A DNA stretch of 64,000 nt, taken from assembly GCA_026392115.1 (NCBI GenBank), contig JAPLCQ010000038.1, positions 20,853 to 84,852 on the forward strand. Direction: 5' to 3'. The DNA comes from Armatimonadota bacterium. GTDB taxonomy: Bacteria > Armatimonadota > Chthonomonadetes > Chthonomonadales > CAJBBX01. The notes beneath the pieces were generated by a model. That model was not told the origin of the DNA. It was given only the letters and a program-made list of their open reading frames with translations, and ran no database searches. Of the stretch, positions 9,264 through 18,260 are shown in pieces. Made by a program: the position numbers and the translations under genes. Position 1 is the first letter of the stretch. The number at the start of each line of letters is the position of its first letter.

Positions 9264-11348
9264 TCAGAGGAAGTGTGCCTCGACCGGTTCAGTATGCGGT
9301 TGGGTCGCCAGTTTGTCAAGTGCCTCTTCTGGGCGCAGGGCCGTCAGAAGGCCCACGCACACCAGCGTCGCCACGGCGGCGGCCACTACGCCGGAGTCAT
9401 TCAGGAGCAACAGCGCGGCGCCGCCGGCCCAGAACGCCGCAGACGCGGCAGGCGCCGGTATGCCTCCAAGTCGCCGCCACAATAGCACAGGGACGCCCAC
9501 CGGGAGGCAAAGCGACCATGGACTGTGCAACGCCAGGTAGCCGTTCATGGCGAGTTTGCGACCGATGATCGCCGCGTAGTCGGCGTTCGCCACCGCCAGA
9601 CCCAGATGACTGGCTCCGTGCGCCGACCGGGCGTCTGCCCAGGCAAGCGCCGCCAGTACCGCCGCAAGCGCTACCAGCGCCGACATCAGCGCAAGCAAGC
9701 GGGTCCGAAGCGGCCGGGCTCCGGTGAGACCCGCCACACCCGCCACAGCCAGGGCCACTCCCCCGCCGGCGTCGGCGCCCAGTCCCGGTGCGGCGGAGAC
9801 GACGGCAAGCCCGAGGGCCACGGAACCGGCAACGCGTGACGGCAGCAGGAGGAAGCCCGCCACCACGCCGGCCAGGATCGCGCCCGACATCTCGTTGCCG
9901 ATGCCGTAGAAGCGGGCGCCCTCCAGCACAGCGTAACCGAACAGGGATCTCTGCATCAGTCGTCCGCCCAGCACGAGATCGCATGCCACCAGCAGCGCCA
10001 GGGCTAGCGGAAGCCTCGCTACGAAACGACAGCCGGTGGCGCCGAGAGCCAGCCGAACCGGTAGCGCCGCAGACACGACGCCAACCAGAGCTGCGAGCGC
10101 CAGTGCGGGCACGCCCGCCGGTGCACTTCCCGCAAGGCAGAGCAGCGCGGGCATCTGGACCAGCCAGGCGCCCAAGCCTCGCACCCATGCAGCCGCCTGT
10201 GGCACGCGCGGCCGCCAAAGCGTCAGACCCAAAGTCGCCAGCAGCACGATGAGTTGGGCCACCGGCCAACCGCCGGTAACGCGTATCCGGGCGGCGTGCG
10301 CGACCACCTCGTCGTCGATGGCGAGCCAAGCGGCAGCGTCCGGGCGAGTTGCGGCATCCACGGACCAAGGCCGTCCCACAAGGCCGCGCGGAGCTGCAAC
10401 GCCGAGCGTGGCAAGCAGGGCCGGCGCTAGATCGGTGTTCAGTACGATGCCGGTACGGCGCGTGGACGGGCCTCGCAGGACGCCGGGCTTCGAACCGAAC
10501 AAGAGAACCGGTCCCAACCGTTGCCTCGCACCGCCGATGGGCGGCGCCGGGAGTCCTATGACCCAGACCTGCATCCGAGCAGGATCCGATCGCATGGCGC
10601 GCGCACGCTCGATGAGGCGCCTCAGCCTGCCGAGGGCGGCGGCCGTATGGGCGTCGGCGGCCTCGGGCGTGCAGACGTCGGCTGACTCCATTGCGCGGGC
10701 CAGGTCACCAAACTGCCAGACGGCCACCCATCGCCGCGACCGCGGAACGCTGTAGGATGCGGCGGCAGACCAGATTCCGCAGGGCGTCGCCGGTTCGCCG
10801 GCCGCGGGCTCGGGACTCACCGAACCGGACCCGATCATGCCGTCCCCGTTGCGGGTCCAGAGCACCGAGGCCGCCCCTCGCGTTGCCTCTGCACCGGCCG
10901 GTTCACCCCACGTCCCCGCCGCGACCCGCGATTGCGCCAGGCATGAACCCAGCATTCCGAGATCGACGCCGTGGTCCGCTCGCGTCCTGTTCAGCCGGAC
11001 CCAGTCCGCGATCGGCGCCGACAGCTGGCCGACTTCCGGCGCCACCGCTCGGGAGCCCGCACCCAGCGAGGCATAGAGGGACGCCTCGGCATCCTGCGCG
11101 CCGGGCACGCGCGCCGCCCGGTGGAGCATCCAGCCTGCGGCGGCATCGGACGCCGCATCGCGAAGCCATGCCATGTCCCGCCGTCGAATCTCGGCTCCGC
11201 TCAGACCCGGCGCCAGCACGAGCAGAACCCGGTCGACCGTCGGATCGTCGGCAATCGACCTTGCGCCGGCCAACCCAAGGCAGCCGACGGCGGCCACCAG
11301 AAGCAGCCGACGGCGCGTGGCGGAGATCAGTTGCTTCGTGGACACCAC
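9264..11348 (-). CDS. large membrane protein: N-terminal alkaline-phosphatase-superfamily-like extracytoplasmic domain plus ~10 TM segments
   Basis: Signal/TM start; VDRVLLVLAPGLSGAEI...GPVLLFGSKPGVLRGPSTRRTGIVLNTDLAPALLATLGVAAP resembles phosphatase-fold C-terminus; hydrophobic C-terminal half. Confidence 0.5.
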   Translation of the reverse strand: MVSTKQLISATRRRLLLVAAVGCLGLAGARSIADDPTVDRVLLVLAPGLSGAEIRRRDMAWLRDAASDAAAGWMLHRAARVPGAQDAEASLYASLGAGSRAVAPEVGQLSAPIADWVRLNRTRADHGVDLGMLGSCLAQSRVAAGTWGEPAGAEATRGAASVLWTRNGDGMIGSGSVSPEPAAGEPATPCGIWSAAASYSVPRSRRWVAVWQFGDLARAMESADVCTPEAADAHTAAALGRLRRLIERARAMRSDPARMQVWVIGLPAPPIGGARQRLGPVLLFGSKPGVLRGPSTRRTGIVLNTDLAPALLATLGVAAPRGLVGRPWSVDAATRPDAAAWLAIDDEVVAHAARIRVTGGWPVAQLIVLLATLGLTLWRPRVPQAAAWVRGLGAWLVQMPALLCLAGSAPAGVPALALAALVGVVSAALPVRLALGATGCRFVARLPLALALLVACDLVLGGRLMQRSLFGYAVLEGARFYGIGNEMSGAILAGVVAGFLLLPSRVAGSVALGLAVVSAAPGLGADAGGGVALAVAGVAGLTGARPLRTRLLALMSALVALAAVLAALAWADARSAHGASHLGLAVANADYAAIIGRKLAMNGYLALHSPWSLCLPVGVPVLLWRRLGGIPAPAASAAFWAGGAALLLLNDSGVVAAAVATLVCVGLLTALRPEEALDKLATQPHTEPVEAHFL

Positions 11349-12370
11349 TCACGAATCTGCGCGAAGGTGCGGCGCGCGTCGTCGGCCGGCTGGGCGGGCA
11401 TGTTGAAGAGCCAGCGCGTGTTGGGTAGGGAGAGGCCCAGGAGGCCCCTCACCGTCTCCAAGTCGCTCCAAGCGACCATGATGACCGCCTTGCCGCTGAA
11501 GTCCCGTACGGTCGGGAGCGGGCCGCGGACGAAGACGCGGTTCACGGCGCGCAGGTTGGGCACGCGGAGGAATGCCGGATGCTGATAGTCCGCATCCGCG
11601 CAGCAGTGGATGAATAGACCGCCGAACGCGTCGGACAGCTCCACCAGCGAGGGCATGCAGAAGCGGTCGAACATGGCAGGTGACATGCATCCGGCTTCGT
11701 CTTCCGACAGCGAGAAGCCCAGTTCGGGAGGCGTCCAATAGTACGGGCAATGTGAGTGGATCGCCTGTGGGAACTCGCGACCGTACTCGGAGACGAACGA
11801 CCCGACCAGTGTCGTGCACTTGGCCACCAGCCGCGCCACTGCGTCGGGTGTGTCATAGATGGCCCGGTACATGTCCTCCTTGTTCCAGACCAGGGCCGCG
11901 ATGTCGAAGGGGCTCTGGTAGTCCGGTCCCGTGATCGGCACATCCGGCCCCAAGCGATCTTGGACAAGGCCCGCGAGTTCCAAGATTCGTCCCAAGGCGC
12001 CTGATGTCGGAGATGGATTCGGCAGGCGATCCGCCTCCTGGGCGGTGGTCACGAGCGGCCTTGCAGCTGCGTTCGAGCCCTCGAAGTCGTGGACCGAGCA
12101 CCCGAACGCCGACGCGAAGACGGCGGTATGGGTGAGGAGCCGGGCGTAGGGCACGGCGTCGTCACCCAGCATCTCGGACCACTGCGCCCTCGCTTCGTAG
12201 TCGCGCAGAACGCCGTCGAGGAAGGCGCGCACCGGTAGCGGCGAAGTCGAGTAGTCTCCGGGAGCCGAAGGCGCCGTCGCAGGCGGGTCCATGATCACGC
12301 CGTGTCCGCGCAAGGGTCCCGCGAACAGGTCGGCAAGGAACCGCTTGTTGGCGTCGACGCGTTGTGGCAT
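11327..12370 (-). CDS. uroporphyrinogen decarboxylase (URO-D) family protein
   Basis: URO-D-fold features (FDIAALVWNKEDMYRAIYDTPDAVARLVAKCT, GLFIHCCADADYQHPAFLRVPNLRAVN); overlaps next gene by 22 nt. Confidence 0.65.
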   Translation of the reverse strand: MPQRVDANKRFLADLFAGPLRGHGVIMDPPATAPSAPGDYSTSPLPVRAFLDGVLRDYEARAQWSEMLGDDAVPYARLLTHTAVFASAFGCSVHDFEGSNAAARPLVTTAQEADRLPNPSPTSGALGRILELAGLVQDRLGPDVPITGPDYQSPFDIAALVWNKEDMYRAIYDTPDAVARLVAKCTTLVGSFVSEYGREFPQAIHSHCPYYWTPPELGFSLSEDEAGCMSPAMFDRFCMPSLVELSDAFGGLFIHCCADADYQHPAFLRVPNLRAVNRVFVRGPLPTVRDFSGKAVIMVAWSDLETVRGLLGLSLPNTRWLFNMPAQPADDARRTFAQIREWCPRSN

Positions 12371-12379
12371 CAGGCCTCC

Positions 12380-13096
12380 CTAGGGCCTCGGCGCTCCGGC
12401 GCTCGGGCCCGGTCCAGGGCCCGTCATCATGCCCTCCTGGGCGCCCTTGGGCGGCACGAAGGTGAAGACCGAGTCGGCGATGGGCGCGTTCAGCTTCTCC
12501 GACGTAACGGTCATCGTCATGTTGAACGCGACGGCCTTGCCCTGCGGGCCTTTCTGCGTGCCCGAGCCCTTGATGAGGCAGAGGCGAGACGTGGACTTGT
12601 CCACGTAGGCCAGAAGGCGCCCGGCGCCCGGACCCGACTGTGGCTTCCCAGGGGTGATTTCCACAACCGTGCAGGCGCGTCCCGACAGCGTCTCCGTCCG
12701 CAGGATGCGCATGTTGGCGGCCTTATCGGCCTTGGCCAGGTCGACCATCTGAATCGCCATCTTGCCGTGTACCGAGGGACCTCGCTGGAAGCGGTTCGCC
12801 ATAGCCGAGTAGAGCACGAGCGACTTGCCGTCATCATATGCGGTCATGTTGATGGGGCTCGTGCGCGACCAGCCCTTGCGGCCCGGCAGCGCCTTGACCT
12901 CGACGGTCATCTTCATACCGGGCGTTCCGGCAGCGCCGATCTGCATCTCGTAGACCGCCTGGTAGGTCTTCGCCGTCTGTATGATCTCCGCCGCCTTCTT
13001 GAGCAGCGCGGCGGCGGCAGGATCGGCAACGGCGGGCCTGGGCGAAAGCGCGGCGACGCCAAGGGCGAGCAGGGCCATACGCGATAACGATGTCAC
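12380..13096 (-). CDS. exported LolA-like protein, copy 1
   Basis: Signal peptide MTSLSRMALLALGVAALSPRPAVA; AKTYQAVYEMQIGAAGTPGMKMTVEVKALPGRKGWSRTSPINM; ends FTFVPPKGAQE, typical of LolA/LppX fold. Confidence 0.65.
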   Translation of the reverse strand: MTSLSRMALLALGVAALSPRPAVADPAAAALLKKAAEIIQTAKTYQAVYEMQIGAAGTPGMKMTVEVKALPGRKGWSRTSPINMTAYDDGKSLVLYSAMANRFQRGPSVHGKMAIQMVDLAKADKAANMRILRTETLSGRACTVVEITPGKPQSGPGAGRLLAYVDKSTSRLCLIKGSGTQKGPQGKAVAFNMTMTVTSEKLNAPIADSVFTFVPPKGAQEGMMTGPGPGPSAGAPRP

Positions 13097-13190
13097 AGAC
13101 AGTGCCTCTTTCCGGGCGCTAAGCGCCCACGGGCGGTACGTACCTGCGGGTGATGCCTAAGCACGGCAGTGCGGCGGGCGCCGGGCCGTC

Positions 13191-13901
13191 CTACGGCTTG
13201 CCGGGCTGCGGCGCCCCGGCGCCGGTCATCGGCGCGGCTTCCCTGGCGCCCTTGGGCGGCACGAAGGTGAAGAGCGACGCGGGTAGCGGGACGTTGAACT
13301 TCTCCGACTTCACCTTCATCAGCATGGAGAAAGGCATGGATTTCCCGTTCGGGCCTGCCTGCCACCCGCTACCCTTCACCTGCACGGTACGCGACGTGGA
13401 CTTGTCGATATAGACCAGCAGCTTGTTCATCTGAGGTCCCTTGATGGCCTTCTTCGGCGTCAGCTCGATCACCGTGCACTTCCTGCCGGCTAGCGCCTCG
13501 GAGCCGACGATGCGCGAGTTGGAGGTGGCATCCGCCTTTCCAACGTCCGCCAACTGCATGGCGGCCTTGCCCTTCATGGAGGGGCCTTTGCGGTACTCGT
13601 TCGCCATCGGGGAGTAGGCGACCATGGTCTTGCCGTCATCCACGGTGAGGATGTTCATGGGGCTCATCTTGGACCAGCCCTTTTCGCCGGGTATCGCCTT
13701 CATATCCACGGTCATGGTCGTGCCGGGCGCGCCCACGACGCCCATCTGGACCTCATAGACGGCCTGGTACGTCTTGGCTGTCCGGACGGCGTCTGACGCC
13801 TTCTTGAGTAGGGCGGCAGCGGCGCCGTCGGCTCGCGCCGGGGCGCACCATCCGAACGCGAGCAATACCGCCAGAGCGCCTCTGCAGCATAGTGTTCTCA
13901 T
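13191..13901 (-). CDS. exported LolA-like protein, copy 2 (paralogue of 12380..13096)
   Basis: Start MRTLCCRGALAVLLAFGWCAPARA; collinear similarity to neighbour (ALLKKASDAVRTAKTYQAVYEVQMG...FTFVPPKGARE). Confidence 0.65.
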   Translation of the reverse strand: MRTLCCRGALAVLLAFGWCAPARADGAAAALLKKASDAVRTAKTYQAVYEVQMGVVGAPGTTMTVDMKAIPGEKGWSKMSPMNILTVDDGKTMVAYSPMANEYRKGPSMKGKAAMQLADVGKADATSNSRIVGSEALAGRKCTVIELTPKKAIKGPQMNKLLVYIDKSTSRTVQVKGSGWQAGPNGKSMPFSMLMKVKSEKFNVPLPASLFTFVPPKGAREAAPMTGAGAPQPGKP

Positions 13902-13947
13902 GATCTCATCCTCGCTGAGCACACCTGCGGCGCGCTCGAAACCCGGG

Positions 13948-14304
13948 CTAGTCGGCAGGCCGCGCCAGCAGGCCGCCGATGGATGGCGCCTCAACGCGGG
14001 CGGTCAGCAGTTCGATGTCGGTGACGCGGACGAACCGCGACAGCGGCCATTCGCGGAGGCGGCCGTAGACCAACTCGAACTGGTCGGCCTCCATCTCCTG
14101 GAGGCCGGTCAGTTCGGTTTCGCTCACCAGAAGCAGCCGCCCGAACTCCTGCAAGTGAATGCTTCGGGCATCAGTCATGCCACGTGAAAACGTGATCTCG
14201 ATATTGTCGCTCAGGCTGATGCGTACCGGGCCGTCGTCGAGGCCGTCGAACCAGGCGCTGAGGCTGTCGTCCCGTTCCGAATAGCTGATGGCGAAACTTG
14301 CCAC
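13948..14304 (-). CDS. hypothetical protein
   Basis: 118-aa ORF with plausible protein composition between the LolA-like pair and darA. Confidence 0.5.
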   Translation of the reverse strand: MASFAISYSERDDSLSAWFDGLDDGPVRISLSDNIEITFSRGMTDARSIHLQEFGRLLLVSETELTGLQEMEADQFELVYGRLREWPLSRFVRVTDIELLTARVEAPSIGGLLARPAD

Positions 14305-14340
14305 AGGCCCGCTCCCTGGTCGTTACGACGACGCAACCCG

Positions 14341-14670
14341 CTAGAACCGCTCGAACCGCTCTACGTCCACCACAAAGACCACGGCGCCGCCCACCAGCAC
14401 CTTCACGGGCGACGGCATGAACGTGCCCACGGGCGCGGCGTCCGGCGGCAGCACGTTGACGAACTGCTCGCGCGTCTTGCAGCTGTCGCCGACGACCCCC
14501 AGGACCTTCTCCACTTCGGCATCGTCCACGCCGATGAGCAGCGTGACGTTGCCCTCGCGGAGGAAGCCGCCGGTGCTGCCGATCTTGGTGAACTTGTAGC
14601 CGTGCCGAAGCAGGGCCTCGGTGATGCGGCTCTTGTCCCGGTCATGCACCACGGTGATGACTAGCTTCAT
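14341..14670 (-). CDS. darA: cyclic-di-AMP receptor, DarA/PstA (YaaQ) family
   Basis: MKLVITVVHDRDKSRITEALLRHGYKFTKIGSTGGFLREGNVTLLIGVDDAEVEKVL...GGAVVFVVDVERFERF matches the family along its length; directly downstream of tmk. Confidence 0.93.
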   Translation of the reverse strand: MKLVITVVHDRDKSRITEALLRHGYKFTKIGSTGGFLREGNVTLLIGVDDAEVEKVLGVVGDSCKTREQFVNVLPPDAAPVGTFMPSPVKVLVGGAVVFVVDVERFERF

Positions 14671-14686
14671 GGCACTTCCTCCCGTG

Positions 14687-15316
14687 TCAACCAGCAGAGC
14701 GCCCCAGTGGGGGCGCCAGATCGCTCAGGGCCGTTTGGATTCGCTCCTCCACCTCGGCCGGCGAGCCCGATGCGTCGACGACGCGGAACCGCTCCGGGCT
14801 ATGGCGGGCCTCGGCCAGGAAGCCCTCGCGAACCCGGGCGTGGAACTCTGCAGGCTCGGCCTCCATGCGGTTTCGATCCATCTGGCGGTTCAGGCCTGTC
14901 TCGGGCGCCAGGTCCAACAGCAGGGTCCTATCCGGCAATACGCCGCCCACGGCGAAAGCGTTCAAGCTGCGTATGGCGCCCACATCCTGCTGCCTGCCCC
15001 AGCCCTGATAGGCCACGCTGGAATCGATGTGCCGGTCACCCAGAACCACCGCCCCGCGCGCCACGGCAGGCGCCACCACGCGCGCCACGACCTGTGCTCG
15101 GGCGGCCAGGAAGAGCAGCAATTCGGCGCGTGCCTCCAGGTCGGAAGCGGTGTCGAGGAGCAGTGCACGGATGCGCTCGGCCATGGGCTCTCCCCCCGGC
15201 TCCCGTACGCAGACCACATCCACGCCGTCAGTCCGAAGGCGGGCCTCCAACCGGGCGATCTGGCTCGACTTCCCGCTTCCCTCAACACCCTCAAAGGTGA
15301 CGAAGAGGCCCCTCAT
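14687..15316 (-). CDS. tmk: thymidylate kinase
   Basis: GLFVTFEGVEGSGKSSQIARLEARL, VREPGGEPMAERIRALLLD, GDRHIDSSVAYQGWGR. Confidence 0.95.
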   Translation of the reverse strand: MRGLFVTFEGVEGSGKSSQIARLEARLRTDGVDVVCVREPGGEPMAERIRALLLDTASDLEARAELLLFLAARAQVVARVVAPAVARGAVVLGDRHIDSSVAYQGWGRQQDVGAIRSLNAFAVGGVLPDRTLLLDLAPETGLNRQMDRNRMEAEPAEFHARVREGFLAEARHSPERFRVVDASGSPAEVEERIQTALSDLAPPLGRSAG

Positions 15317-16911
15317 ACGGGGAGTATCCGTACTCGCCGCTGCGGCTCGTCTCCCACGCTCTCGGAGACCAGGTTCCGTTCCACTACCAACTGATGCTGC
15401 AGACGGCGGTTGTATCCGTTCTGCGGTCGAAGCTCCACGGCGACGCCGGTCTCGGCGACGCGCCGCGTCCCCTCCTCCGCCTCGCGCAGGGCCTCGTCGG
15501 TGTAGCCGCGGTCCAGCGGGCCCATCTGGAAAATCTCGCGGACGGCTGACACCACCTGGGCGTAGGTGTTGCTCTTCACGATATGCGTCGGCAGGTTGCG
15601 CGACTGGGCGTCCCGCATGCGGGCCGGTTCGCGGCGATAGCTGGCTTTGAGCGCGATAACCACATCGGCCTCGCGGATGTCGCGTGCGATGGTGGCCGAC
15701 ACATGGCTCTCCAGGATCGCGCGATCCAGCCGGTTGCGGTTCACGCCGTAAGGGAAGATGCGCAGCACCGAGTTGTTGCGCTTGCGAGTCACCGCGTCGG
15801 GGTGGCGCGGAGCCGGAGCGTGGGCATCGGGCGCGCTCAGGTTCAGCGGCTCCAAGTCGTCGTCCGCCTCGTCGACGACCGGCCGCACTCCGCCCTGGTC
15901 TGACCCCGACCGCTGCACGACCTCGATCTCGCCCTCTGTATTGCGGACGCGAATCTCCGGGCGCGGCGGCGCTCCGCGGAGGAAGCGGTCCACGGTCTCC
16001 TCCACGTTGTGGTGGATCGCCAGCTTGTTGACGTCCATGATCTCGATGACGACCTCGAATGTGGGCGGGGCCTTGCGCTCAAGCACGGTCTTCTGGGTGC
16101 CGCGCCGCTTGGCCTCCTCGTCAGACAGGGTCACCGCCGCGATGCCGCCCACCAGGTCGCTGAGGGTGGGGTTCATCAGCAGGTTCTCGAGGCTGTTGCC
16201 GTGGGCCGTGGCCACCAGCTGCACTCCGCGCTCGGCGATGGTCCGCGACGCGAAGGCCTCCTGCTCGGTGCCGATCTCGTCGATGACGATGACCTCCGGC
16301 ATGTGGTTCTCCACCGCCTCGATCATCACCGCGTGCTGCATGGCCGGCTCGGGCACCTGCATCCGCCGGGCCCGCCCGATGGCGGGATGCGGGATGTCGC
16401 CGTCTCCGGCGATCTCGTTGGACGTGTCGACCACGACGACGCGGCGGCGGTACTGGTCGCTGAGGACCCGGGCCACCTCGCGCAGCTTGGTTGTCTTGCC
16501 CCGCCCCGGCCGGCCCAGCATGAGGATCGACTTGCCGGACTCCACCACGTCGTGGATGATGTCGATGGTCCCGTAGACGGCGCGGCCCACGCGGCAGGTC
16601 ACGCCGATGATCTTCCCTACCCGGTTGCGGATGGCTGAAATCCGGTGGAGCGTGCGCTCGATGCCGGCGCGGTTGTCCTTGCCGAAGCTGCCCACGCGCT
16701 CCACCACATAGTCTATGTCGCCCTGCGAGGCATGCTCGGAGCCCACGTCCACCACGGATTCGGTGTAGCGGGCCTCAGGGACGCGGCCCAGATCGATGAC
16801 GATCTCAAGCAGGCCCTCTTCGGTCTGGACCGCCGCAAGCGCGTCGCGTAGGGTCGGCGGGAGGACCTCCAGTAGCTGGTCGATGTTGTCGGTAATCTGA
16901 TGCTGCTTCAT
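15313..16911 (-). CDS. Ycf45/SpoIIIAA-like AAA ATPase with C-terminal R3H domain
   Basis: GRPGRGKTTKLREVARVL, VVVVDTSNEIAGDGDIPHPAIGRARRMQV, VIVIDEIGTEQEAFASRTIAERGVQLVATAHG; R3H-like C-terminus; start MKQHQITDNIDQLLEVLPP at 16911. Confidence 0.85.
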   Translation of the reverse strand: MKQHQITDNIDQLLEVLPPTLRDALAAVQTEEGLLEIVIDLGRVPEARYTESVVDVGSEHASQGDIDYVVERVGSFGKDNRAGIERTLHRISAIRNRVGKIIGVTCRVGRAVYGTIDIIHDVVESGKSILMLGRPGRGKTTKLREVARVLSDQYRRRVVVVDTSNEIAGDGDIPHPAIGRARRMQVPEPAMQHAVMIEAVENHMPEVIVIDEIGTEQEAFASRTIAERGVQLVATAHGNSLENLLMNPTLSDLVGGIAAVTLSDEEAKRRGTQKTVLERKAPPTFEVVIEIMDVNKLAIHHNVEETVDRFLRGAPPRPEIRVRNTEGEIEVVQRSGSDQGGVRPVVDEADDDLEPLNLSAPDAHAPAPRHPDAVTRKRNNSVLRIFPYGVNRNRLDRAILESHVSATIARDIREADVVIALKASYRREPARMRDAQSRNLPTHIVKSNTYAQVVSAVREIFQMGPLDRGYTDEALREAEEGTRRVAETGVAVELRPQNGYNRRLQHQLVVERNLVSESVGDEPQRRVRILPV

Positions 16912-17175
16912 ATGGATACGGGCGGCGCACGGAGGGGCCTGTTGGGATGGGTTGCATGGCCCGCGCCGGGGGAATGATACCGAATCCAGCGCCACCTTCG
17001 CAGGTCTACTCCAGCACGCCGCCGGTTGGGTCACGTTCGGCTTCCACTCCCGAGCCCCCGCTCGGTGTTCGCGTTCCGGGAACCTGTCCGCTACAGGGCC
17101 CGAGCGCGGAGCCAGGGGCACACACCAGCCGACACCACCTCGTAGTCGGCCGGGGCTTGACTCACTGCAGACCAC

Positions 17176-17364
17176 TTGTTGCAACACTTCCCTGGCTACC
17201 AGTCAGGCATGTTCACCGTCGTCTCGGCCCCAATCGAGCCGGAGTACGACACAAATCAGTACTACGTGCACTTTACCGCCGCTGCCCCGTCCGGGGCAGA
17301 GCTCCCGCAAGGGTGCGTAGTCGTCGTCGAGGAGGATGTGGGCGCGGTTAAGCGGTACGATTAG
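17176..17364 (+). CDS. hypothetical small protein
   Basis: Open frame MFTVVSAPIEPEYDTNQYYVHFTAAAPSGAELPQGCVVVVEEDVG; no recognised family. Confidence 0.35.
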   Translation: MLQHFPGYQSGMFTVVSAPIEPEYDTNQYYVHFTAAAPSGAELPQGCVVVVEEDVGAVKRYD

Positions 17365-17370
17365 CGCTCC

Positions 17371-17814
17371 GTGATGGCAGCCATTAACACATCTCCGGCC
17401 ATTACAGAGTCACAAGTTGTCATGATCGGGCGGAACTGGATCGCGCAGAATGTTGACCCCGATCCCAGCCTCGTCGAACTCAATGCGCCGCGCGACGATT
17501 ACCCGATTCTGTTCAAGGTCGATGTGGATGCGTTCCTCAATCAGGCGCTGGTCTACAAGATCCCTTACGAGGCGATGGCCCTCTACATTGATGCACACAC
17601 GGGCGGCGTGATCGGCACAGACCCATGGGCAGAGGCGGGCACTCGGTCCGGCAAGGGCAAGAAGAAGCCGCTTGCCCCCGCCGAGGTCCTACTGGACGTG
17701 AAGCTGGGTCCCCGGTTCATCGCCATGCATCACGCCGCGGCGCTGCTGCCTCCGGGCCGCGCGTTCGTGTGGCGCCTCCAGGCGGAGGCGCTGGGTGTGG
17801 GTTATTTGGCTTGA
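17371..17814 (+). CDS. hypothetical protein
   Basis: 148-codon ORF with protein-like composition (DDYPILFKVDVDAFLNQALVYKIPYEAMALYIDAHTGGVIGTDPW), just after the previous ORF. Confidence 0.45.
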   Translation: MMAAINTSPAITESQVVMIGRNWIAQNVDPDPSLVELNAPRDDYPILFKVDVDAFLNQALVYKIPYEAMALYIDAHTGGVIGTDPWAEAGTRSGKGKKKPLAPAEVLLDVKLGPRFIAMHHAAALLPPGRAFVWRLQAEALGVGYLA

Positions 17815-18160
17815 GCGGGCGGCCGTTACTCTGGCCTGCAGCGGGCGAGCCGTGCGGCTTCCGCTGGCTCGGTCGCGGCCGACGAGCCCGGGCCTCGTGG
17901 CCTGGATGCGGTCCGGCGCCCTGTACGTGGCCGCCCGCGAAGTCATGCGCCTGACCGGTCGCCTGAGCATAGATGTACGTTAGAGGGTCGTGACCCTTAC
18001 CGGCCCATACGGCCCAGACCGCAAACGCAGGGCAGCGCCAGTCGACCACGGTTCGGCAATAAGTATCGTAAATCTGCTTTATTGAGACAACGGATAGTAT
18101 CCATGACGCAAACCATAGACCCCAAGCATGACTGTGGACAGACGCGCCGAGTTGTCGCCG

Positions 18161-18192
18161 ACCTTGAAGGCGACCGCAGCCGCCTTCAAGGT
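18161..18192. repeat. perfect 11-bp inverted repeat, 10-nt spacer
   Basis: ACCTTGAAGGC-gaccgcagcc-GCCTTCAAGGT in the 17.8-18.26 kb interval. Confidence 0.8.
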
Positions 18193-18260
18193 TGCACCTT
18201 CCGCTACCGTCTCAACCAGCTCACGCCTCTACACCGGCGTCGACGCCGCGTTCCGAACAC

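Noticed and set aside
13798-13812. Single CTTGAGT half-site near 13.8 kb as another HAIR operator
   Set aside because: No matching ACTCAAG at 7-nt spacing; lies inside a coding region
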